Under the pieces are notes generated by a model that was not told the origin of the DNA, did not search any database, and saw only the letters and a list, made by a program, of their open reading frames with translations. A program made the translations under genes and the position numbers. From contig JAUPFP010000027.1 in the NCBI GenBank assembly GCA_036925085.1, positions 2,655,501 through 2,719,500 of the forward strand: a DNA stretch of 64,000 bases, given 5' to 3'. This DNA is from Brachycybe producta. Lineage: Eukaryota; Arthropoda; Diplopoda; Playtdesmida; Andrognathidae. Shown one piece after another: positions 56,049-64,000 of the stretch (positions are counted from its first letter, which is position 1; every line of letters begins with the position of its first letter).

Positions 56049-57893
56049 ACTAATAATCAATTTATATTTTTCAGTATATTCTCTATAATATTTCTCCATC
56101 CATCACCCTCTCCTCCCAAACCACACTTTTTTTTCTTCTCAATGTTGCTTGATGCAATTTTTCATTTTGAAAATGTGCAACTGTTTAATTTTTTTTATTA
56201 TTATTATTAGAAGTCCTTTTTTTAAAAATTTAATTAATGTATGAATTAAATTAAGTTCATGACAACATATATATGGGCTATAATGATGACATTAAGTTGT
56301 AATATTAACTTTGATGTTGTGTTCTTTATTATATAACATGTCACAATTGTTATTGTTGACAACCAACCAACCACATTTTTAATTTGTTGTTAATTTAATC
56401 AAATTAATTTCATTCTGTTTTCTGTTTTTTTTTTGTTTGTTTTTTGGAATGTGTCACGGATTTTTGTAATTTGCAGATTTATTTTTTTTTAGTTTTGTTT
56501 TTCATTTTTAAAACATAAAAAAAATCCTCAAGAAGAGGAAAATAAGCCATTAGTTACTTTTTAATTATTAGACAGTTCTAATCAAGTGACACAATTTCCT
56601 TTTTATTACAATTTGTAATTAACAATTGGTTAAATTTTTAAGTTATCAATTTGTGTCTCAGATGCACCCACCATATTATGATATAAGAAAGAAAGCATCT
56701 TTTGTTTATTTCATTTTATTATCAACTTTTTTTTTTGGTTGCCGTTACTTTATTTTTTTTTTTTTTTTTCAAATTTTAAGAATAATGCCAATTTGTCTTA
56801 GGTTAGTTTTTAAGGACAACAAATTGTACCTATTTTTTCAATCATAAAGTCTTGTTTAGAAACTAGAATTTTCTCAAAAGTTATAATTTAACAAAGAGTT
56901 CTTAACCTCTAAATAAAACTTTTTTGATTTAAAAATAATAATTTTTTGCACCTTAATTATATTATTTTGTGTGTTTGAAATTCTTTTAGCTGCCATCAGA
57001 ATCCTTCTAGAAGAAAAAAAATTGTTAATTATTCATCATCTTTCTCGTTCTATAATAATATCTATTGTTCTATATTTCGATAGCTCAAAAAAAGCTCCTA
57101 AATTTTAAAACTTTTTCTTGTCAAAAAAAAAACAAAGACGTTTTTTTCATTATTCCAACTTTTTTGTGGTAGATTTCAGAAAATTTCTTGTTTAGTTATT
57201 TTTTGTTTTGATTATTCAAATAGATATACAAAGATATAAAAATCTATATAACGTATATATTAGAATATATTAGAATATTCAATATTTTGTTTATTGTATA
57301 CAAATGTTTTGTTTTAACCTTCTTTTTTTCCATGAATTTTTTGACTTTGGTTTTGTTGTGTGTTTTGGGTTTGTGTTCGCTTAGAAATGACACGAGCAAA
57401 AAAAATAATCAGTATTAGTGTTTATAAATAAAAAAAAATCGTTTATTATACACACTTTGCATTTTTTTTTCTACTTATTATTATATATTTATGTATTTGC
57501 AATTCTAAAAAAAAATCAGTTTTCACAACTGGTAGAACTTTAAAAAAAAATACAAGGAGTGTATTATGTATTATTGTACCAAAATGTACACCCACCTTTG
57601 AACTTTAATAAAACGTGTCAATTGGGTGTGAAAATTGCGGACTTTTGAGACCACAGAAGAGAAAAAACAAACACACAACAATTTCAATTTTTTTCGTTGT
57701 AAATGCGCATCTATAATATAAATATATAATTACAAAAACATGTATTTTGATCAATTTTCTTGTTTCTTTTTATTAATTATTAATAATAATTAGTTTTCTG
57801 TGTAGATCATAATTCAACATATAAGTTAGTTCTATTAAAACTTTTTGCTCGCATTTGTTTTTGGCACAAAAGTTCTCTATAATTATAATTATT
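56049..57893. other. T-rich downstream sequence
   Basis: Extended 3' UTR or intergenic/intron sequence depending on the poly(A) site used. Poly-T and poly-A runs; no exon seen. Confidence 0.55.
57607..57612 (+). promoter_or_regulatory. Poly(A) signal candidate AATAAA (distal)
   Basis: AATAAA followed about 15 nt later by the G/T-rich stretch caattgggtgtg, a good downstream-element context. Use of it would give a ~3-kb 3' UTR for the long isoform. Confidence 0.4.
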
Positions 57894-58038
57894 ACAGTGA
57901 AACAAAACAGTTTAACACGAAAACATATTTATTTTTTTAACTATCCTTTAGAACAATAGCATAAACATTCTTTAAACACGAAATAAAATATTCTAGGTCC
58001 CCTTTTTCATTTCGTGTTAAACGGTTTCCAACTGTAAT
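57894..58038. mobile_element. ~145-bp pogo-like MITE
   Basis: TACAGTGAAACAAAACAGTT with TAACACGAAA at the left; TTTCGTGTTAAACGG and TTTCCAACTGTA at the right. It lies about 390 nt upstream of the candidate alternative last exon. Confidence 0.7.
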
Positions 58039-58426
58039 TATTATTACACATGTATCATTTATTGTATGTTTACCACATATTTCAACCCTTTTTGTTTTGT
58101 TTTTTGCCTTTGTTTTGTCGTTCATTTTCCAATTGTTACAAATTTCATTTAATTATGAAAACAAATTTGTGTGAATTGTCGTCATTTTTGCACAATTTCT
58201 TTTTTTTTTTTTGTATTTTTTGAGAGTATGTTGTCCTCTCCCCAGATATAAATTGGATAAAATTCTCTTGTAAATGTCGTTAAAAAAAGAACAGGGCAAA
58301 ACTAAAAAAAAGGTTTGATATATTAAGTAAACACTTGTGGTCAAATTGTTTCATTTTTAATTTTAAAAATATTAATTATTATATTTTTCATACTGATTAT
58401 TTGTTTTTCTTGTTTTTTCATTACAG

Positions 58427-58463
58427 TATAAATCAGGAGCTGGCAAAAACCCTCAAGTTCTGA
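58427..58463 (+). CDS. PCBP: Candidate alternative last exon of PCBP (short C-terminus SINQELAKTLKF)
   Basis: A strong acceptor (ttgttttttcattacag) is followed by sequence that, spliced to the phase-2 end of exon 10, reads S-INQELAKTLKF and then TGA at 58461-58463. That would give a 335-residue isoform ending just after KH3, resembling the short tails of vertebrate PCBPs. SINQEL parallels SMELHK of the other last exon at the same position in the KH3 helix. Tandem AATAAA signals lie at 58511-58520, about 50 nt after the stop. This is inference from splice phase and context; no transcript evidence is available here. Confidence 0.5.
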
Positions 58464-58510
58464 ACTGTTGTTGCGTTGCAATAAGACAAACACAAATCTC
58501 ATCAAAGTGA

Positions 58511-58520
58511 AATAAATAAA
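58511..58520 (+). promoter_or_regulatory. Overlapping AATAAATAAA poly(A) signals after the alternative last exon
   Basis: Two overlapping AATAAA hexamers start at 58511 and 58515, about 50 nt downstream of the TGA of the candidate alternative last exon. They fit a compact terminal exon ending near 58540. Confidence 0.4.
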
Positions 58521-58654
58521 AGGAAAACCCAAAAAAACAAAACTCATGCGCATTCACCACGAAGATCGCCTGCAAGTACAAACCAAAAAAAAATCTAAAA
58601 AAGGGGGTATATTTATAAATATTTTATAAAAAGCATAAAGGACCCACTAAATTA

Positions 58655-58806
58655 CAGTAATTCCCTTTTACACACAGACCACTTTTGCAAAATGAAGTTG
58701 CAATGTATGGGGAAGATTCCAAGTGATTCTTCGTTTTAGCGATATAACAGACTTCATTTTGCAGTCGAAATGGACCATCAAAAGTGGTCTTGTGTGTTCC
58801 AATAAT
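58655..58806. mobile_element. ~150-bp MITE (CACACAGACCACTTTTGCAA)
   Basis: CACACAGACCACTTTTGCAAA and ATGAAGTTGCAATG at the left face CGAAATGGACC..AAAAGTGGTCTTGTGTG at the right in inverted order. The element resembles the smaller tcataCGACCACTTTTCAAC repeat at about 53440-53580. Confidence 0.65.
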
Positions 58807-60308
58807 AAGGTTGTAATAAAAACAGACGATCAGTTCGTGATTGTAAATCCAAATATTTTGATCATATGTCTCTATTTGGATTTTGTATATTTAATTTGAA
58901 TTTAAAAAAATTTACTCTGTGAGAAGCCAATAAGGGTTGTGGCAGAGGGACAGGAGTTCAATTGTAGCATGTGAAATGCATTGTCAAGATATTTGGATGT
59001 TAAACATTAAACCTTAACACTAAAAAATTGCTGTTCAAGCTTGGCTCAAAAGATGTGTTCAGTGTGTGCTGTGGATTGACAAGCCTTACAATATTGTGCA
59101 ATGATAATAAGAAACATAAGCAATTAGTTAAAAATCTAAAAAAACAGGCTCTGTCCACATACAATTTGAAAAGAAAATCAAAGACACAACCGACTGAACA
59201 CATTTGATAGACAACTCGAGATTGACAAGCCAGGGTTGATGGTCTGTTTGCAGCTTTAAAAAGGATAGAAAACAACAACAAAAAAGCTTCTTTAATTTGG
59301 TGGGAACCAAACTGCAGGTTGTGTTATGGGGTCTACTTATTATCGTTCTAAAAATTAATGTACAGATTCTTTACTTAATTTAAAAAAAAAACCTAAATAA
59401 CCTCCTCCACCCCCTTTGTACATTTGCCTCATTGTAACTTGAAGTTTATGACGTCAGAGGGGTTAACTAAAAATTCTAAACTTGTGACATTTAAGTCTGA
59501 TAGGAAAATGAAACTAGTCTTAACTTTTTAGGCAAACTCTTCTGACGTCACGAGCTTCAACTTACCGTGAGGTGACTATACTAAGTACCAACCAACCAAC
59601 CAACCAAACTGAATAATTCTAAACCCACATTTAAGTTCAGTTTTTTCTCTCTCCCTTTGGCCAAGAAAAATTTATCCCAAAATTTGCTCTTTTTAGTGTA
59701 AATTTTCTCCACCTTCAAAAGCAAAAGTGAATCTAAAAAAAAAAACCTCGCCACCCCCGCCATAAATCCAAACAAAAACCATTGTTTGCAATTTAAATAC
59801 GTTTCTTATCGACGAAGGAAAACAAAATCCTAATTGTATAGGATATACAAAAAAAAATACGTTTTAAAATTCTAATTAATTATTGGAAGGAATAATCCGC
59901 TCAATTTGCATTTATCAATTAGTGCACTTAAATAGTTGCTCAGATTTCAATTTCTCTATTTTTCGTGTCATGTTTTTATTGAAAACATAAAAAAGAAGGC
60001 GACAATTTTTATGTTCTTTTCTTTTACCTTTTTTTCCTCTCGATTTGAAATCAAATAACCTTTGATATGAAAAAAAAGCAATATTATAAAATAAACAATG
60101 GGGGGAAAATGTACTTATCATTTTTTCATTTACACAAAGACGGGGTGAATTTACTTTTGAGACTACAGTATGTGTGTGTGAGAGAGAGAGAGAAAGAAGT
60201 ACTTTTTTTCTAAAGAATTTGAAATTCTTTTCTACGAAGACAAATTTTCATCTTCGTAAATAAAACATAAGTAAATAATTTATTTATTTACAAATGAATC
60301 AATAAAAC
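58807..60308. other. Non-coding downstream sequence
   Basis: Contains a fragment of the ggcagagggaca family (about 58920-58990), an inverted pair GTGTTCAGTGTGTGCTGTGG / TGAACACATTTGATAG region at 59035-59245, and a CRE-bearing MITE at 59419-59580. No gene is visible. Confidence 0.55.
59419..59580. mobile_element. CRE-bearing MITE
   Basis: ACTTGAAGTTTATGACGTCA at the left and TGACGTCACGAGCTTCAACT at the right, with outer TGCCTCATTG / CGTGAGGTGACTATA. Third well-preserved member of the family. Confidence 0.75.
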
Positions 60309-60610
60309 TCGGATTTTTATGCAATATCAACCAAGGGGTTCTCAATCAAGGGCCAATTGTGAAGTAAACATCGTCATCATTAGAGCAACCCGATATTTAT
60401 GGTTTTTTCTAATAAAAAAAAAACACTGGTTAGAGGGTAGAACTTTCTAGCTGCCAACTGATAATAACCAAGCATCTAGCCTCTAACCAGCCCTTTTGAT
60501 TAGAAAAAGCATAATTGCATTTGCTGCAATGATGATGATGATGATTATTACTTCACAATTAGTACTTGGGCATTAATGCCCAATGCTTGATATTGCATAA
60601 AAGTCCGCGC
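60309..60610. mobile_element. MITE copy (TCGGATTTTTATGCAATATC)
   Basis: TCGGATTTTTATGCAATATC at the left; TTGATATTGCATAAAAGTCCG at the right; internal GCTAGAAAG-type and TCTAACCAG stretches as in 15455-15825. Confidence 0.85.
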
Positions 60611-61703
60611 CCTGGTAAAGTAATTAATAATAATTTAAACAAAAATCATCTATATATACATATATAGGATATTATATATAAATAATATTGCGAATGAATG
60701 AACTACTTTCATGGCCCTCTTTTGTGATGATTGTGTTTGGCAATCGAAAAACTACAGCAAACAACAAAAATGAACACCTGAAGATTCCAATTTGATGCTT
60801 CTTTTTTTTAGTTTGATATCTCATTTTTCTCTCTTCTTTTTGTTTAGATTTTAATTAGTATCATTATCAGAAAAATTCTGACTAAATTATGGAGAATTTT
60901 GAAATGGGTGCATTTTTCAATGAAAAAATAACATAAATTTTTGTTTTTAATTTCTCTCTTTAAAAATTTTATTCTTAAGAGGAAAAAACGTTCAGTTGAA
61001 TTTTTTAAAAAAACAAATTAAATGTATGTAGGGAGAGACAAATGTTATTATTAATTATTATTATTATTATTCACAAATTCTTATGCATTTGTGCCTTTTA
61101 AGCGAATTTGCAATGTGTAATGATGAATGAATTTATTTAATTAAAAACTTTTAAATCTCTCTCTCTCTTTCTCCCTTCTTTTCTTCCCAAAATCTCTTAA
61201 AAACAAATGAAATTCAGAGAAAAATGTATCCATTTTCTACCTAATTCAAGCCTAATTTCTATTAACATAAAATTCCCCAATTACACAAAACATGTTCACG
61301 ATGATGATGATGATGATGATGTAAGTTGTACAAAGTAAAAAAAAAACGTTGAAAAACAAACCATTACTTGATCCCTTTCCAGTCGTTTCTTGTTTTTCTC
61401 TTTCTTGTTTTAACCCAAATGATTTTTTATCGAAACTTATTAATAGAAATTGTGTAATTTGTGTATTCTGAAAATGCAGGGAGGTTCTTTTTTTTTTTTT
61501 TTTTTGAGTTTTGAGTTTTCTTTTCTTATAATAATTGTTGTGTCATAATTAATTATTGAAGATCTCTCTCTTTTCTCTTTCTCTCTTCTAATGTCACAAA
61601 GTAGTCCTTAGAAATTGTCATTTGTACAAAAGAGAAGAAGAAAAAAAAAAAGTGGCAACTATGCAAATCGGAATCTTATCTAAATATATTCATTTATTAT
61701 TAC
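60611..61703. other. AT-rich non-coding stretch
   Basis: Contains a (GAT)n tract at about 61300-61321 and a T19 run near 61489. Nothing else was recognised. Confidence 0.55.
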
Positions 61704-61991
61704 GGCTCGAATTATGATGTAAAATCAAAACAATTGTTTCTCAATTTCTTGTTCAAATGCCAACTGTGAAGCAATGATGCAACTGCATTCACTCATGCTT
61801 TTTCTAATTAAAAAAAGGCTGGTTAGAGGATCAGATATCTGGTTACTATCAAGTTTTCAGTTAGAGTTCTAGTCTCTAACCAGTTATTTATAGTAGAAAA
61901 ACAAACAATTGTTGGTTGATTATTAAACAAACAGAGATTGTTAGTACACAAATGGGAAACATTTGCTTGATATTGCATGGAAATCTGATCC
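61704..61991. mobile_element. Diverged MITE copy of the TCGGATTTTTATGC family
   Basis: GGCTCGAATTATGATGTAAA at the left and TTGATATTGCATGGAAATCT at the right. The internal GGCTGGTTAGAGGAT / CTCTAACCAG pair is the clearest link to the other three copies. Confidence 0.65.
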
Positions 61992-62564
61992 TATTCATTA
62001 GCATAGAAATGAGTTTTAAAATTGGTCAAATTTTCATTCACATTTTGTTTTTAATTATGCAGCAATCTCAAGTTTTATCCTTATATTTTTCCTTCCCCTC
62101 CTAATCCGTAATTAACTTATTAATTGAGCCAAAATGCAATATATATATAATAATGTATTAATATCATATTAATTAATGTAAGTTAAGAGAGAAAAAGAAC
62201 ATGAAATGTTCAAAAAGTAGAAGAATATGCAGAGGATGGGCAAAGCAGCAATTCGTTTTATTTTTCACAATCAAGATGAAAATTTAAAAAAATATAAATT
62301 ATTTGTATATTTAAAAAAAAACAAAGATGGAGAGAAAATGGAAATAGATCTATTTTTCTTACAAAAAGATTTTAGTATGTAATTATTATTCTTAAGAATT
62401 CAAATTCAATATTATTCTGTAGCTGTGCCAAATTTAAAGCAGCAACATCATCAACGCCACCTTGTGTTGAATCAAATCTCAGTCAGTCCTCCCCTACTCA
62501 TAATAATATTAATTATTTAGGCAACCAGAAAAAAAGGTTTTTTTTTCTCCAGACAAAGAACCTG
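61992..62564. other. AT-rich non-coding stretch
   Basis: Nothing recognisable. Confidence 0.5.
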
Positions 62565-62745
62565 GTTAGAGGCTAGATAAGAGTTTCAACCTGAGCAAGA
62601 ATAGTTTTAGGGGTCGTATTCTTAATGATTGCTAAGTCAAAGGTGGTGTTCAACTCGTCAGCTTTTGATGGGTAGGAGCTTTTTTTACTTAAAAATTATT
62701 AAGAATATGACTTAAGTGTTAGTTTGATCTCTAGCCTCTAACGAA
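62565..62745. mobile_element. Nested MITE pair
   Basis: Outer ends GTTAGAGGCTAGAT / CTCTAGCCTCTAAC. Inside is a copy of the TATTCTTAATGATTGCTAAG element (about 62612-62712) also seen at 6149-6253. Confidence 0.65.
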
Positions 62746-62871
62746 GTCCTTTGACGGGTTACCTTATTAATTGTGAACCACCACCCACATGAACCTCAAA
62801 TAATTAGGCCTATTTTTATTTTCTGTACAGTAATAGAATAAGATATTATTACAAATTCAAATGCAATTTCC

Positions 62872-62943
62872 ATATTATACAGGATGCTCCACTATAAAAA
62901 AAAGGTCACGTTAAATTGCTTTGAGGATCACCCTGTATAATAT
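62872..62943. mobile_element. 72-bp mini-MITE (ATATTATACAGGATG)
   Basis: ATATTATACAGGATG at the left and CACCCTGTATAATAT at the right. The TATACAGGGTG end is common among short invertebrate TIR elements. Confidence 0.7.
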
Positions 62944-64000
62944 TTATATGCACATACCGCAGTATATAAATAAATATATTATTATTATAATAAGAATTTA
63001 AACCGTTACATGTACAAAAGGAAAAACCCTCGATTATGTCTTTGGTTTTTACATTTTCTGAACCCACCTTGCAAATTTGCAATGTGTTTTAAACATTGAA
63101 AATAAGTTTGCTCTCAAATATTTAATATTAATTACTATAATTAAAAACCGTTCTTTCAAAGAAGAGTATACTGGAATGAATTTTAATCACTTTTTTTTTC
63201 TGTACATAAAAATAACAATTTTCGAGTCTTTTTTTTGTTTGTTTGATTCAACTTCATATTATATGTAATAGTAACAATAATATAAATGTGTTTTTTCTCA
63301 CTCCTCTCTCCTCTCTCTCTCTCTCTTATTAAATATTCACTTATGGGAAATTGTTATAATTGATAATTATTGTCGTTGATCGACTTGGATCTTTTTTTTG
63401 TGTGTGTGTGTGTAGATTGTGTAATTTGCGCTATTTTTTGTTCACCTTCCTTTAAATCTCCCCTTCCTCCTTTTACCGTTTTTAACTAACAAATATTGTT
63501 TGAACTTATTATTATGATTTATAGTTTTTTATGTAGTTTCTGGATATTGGGATCAAGTGAGAAATTTACTGACGAAAAAAAATGTACAATAAAATGATTT
63601 ACAATCAATCGGATCATTTTATTACAAGTGGAAACGGGGCCTCTCTTTTCAGGTGCAAAACGAAAAACAACTTGTAATTTTCATGTTGGATATCTTTCAA
63701 AATAAGCTTTTTATGTCAGTTTGAAAATACCACAACTGTAGACGATGTTTTTTAATCAAAAATAAATACGTAGAGGTATCTCAACTCCATGTGTGAAAAA
63801 ACGTCATTGCTGAGTGAGCTTTAAGTGTTTACTCTCTTTTCCTTTGTAAGAATTCTCTTAACAAGAATAACCTTGAATCTATTTTTTTTTGGGGGGGGGG
63901 ATCATTGAATAGTGTAACGCTTCAAAACGAATTTAGCTCTAAAGTAAAAGCAGCGCCATCTATTGCCCACACTCAGCCCCTGACAGGGACTGCTCCGTAG
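62944..64000. other. Non-coding end of window
   Basis: CT tract near 63300-63326, GT tract near 63400-63414, AATAAA at 63588-63593, a fragment of the AGAGCAAAATTAAGAG family at about 63640-63735 and a G10 run near 63891. No gene is visible. Confidence 0.55.

Overview
The window is animal nuclear DNA: AT-rich, mostly non-coding, crowded with simple repeats, long homopolymer G/C runs and short inverted-repeat transposon relics. It carries one recognisable protein-coding gene, on the + strand from about 35.5 kb to 54.6 kb. It has small phase-matched exons with GT..AG introns and encodes a poly(rC)-binding protein (PCBP / hnRNP E; the Drosophila relative is mub). The host is probably an invertebrate, but the sequence alone does not fix the phylum. 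There are no bacterial-type operons, no rRNA and no CRISPR array. I saw no tRNA that I would defend.

Region by region. 1-35,000 is intergenic or upstream DNA with no coding exon I can support. It holds GA, AT, ATC and TCTG microsatellites, poly-G runs of up to 24, and at least ten families of MITE-like inverted-repeat elements, several nested in one another (3.2-3.8 kb, 19.2-20.2 kb, 25.4-25.9 kb). It also has a perfect 67-bp-arm palindrome at 4,921-5,060 and a 367-bp composite palindrome at 33,347-33,713. About 35,020-35,130 looks like a core promoter (CRE, TATA boxes), followed by a probable 5'-UTR exon ending in the start codon at 35,537.

The gene. Eleven coding exons (84, 24, 33, 117, 120, 129, 117, 85, 142, 120 and 295 nt) join in frame to 1,266 nt, or 421 residues plus stop. 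The protein has three KH domains (GXXG loops GKKG, GKGG, GKGG), the PCBP-specific linker between KH2 and KH3 (FAGGQAYTIQGQYAIPHPD, then LTKLHQLA), and a Thr/Ser/Ala-rich C-terminal tail ending RNKFAPY. PCBPs bind C-rich single-stranded RNA and control splicing, mRNA stability and translation. The first seven exons all end in phase 0, so skipping any of exons 2-7 keeps the frame. Exon 8 has two in-frame acceptors 24 nt apart. A second possible last exon lies at 58,427 and would replace the 98-residue tail with a 12-residue end.

55-64 kb is 3' UTR and downstream DNA: several poly(A) signals, an ACC/AAC-rich repeat, the candidate alternative last exon and more MITE copies. No second gene is visible. 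The main points of interest are the alternative-splicing layout of the PCBP gene and the dense, nested MITE landscape, including a hAT-type element with an intact 8-bp target duplication.
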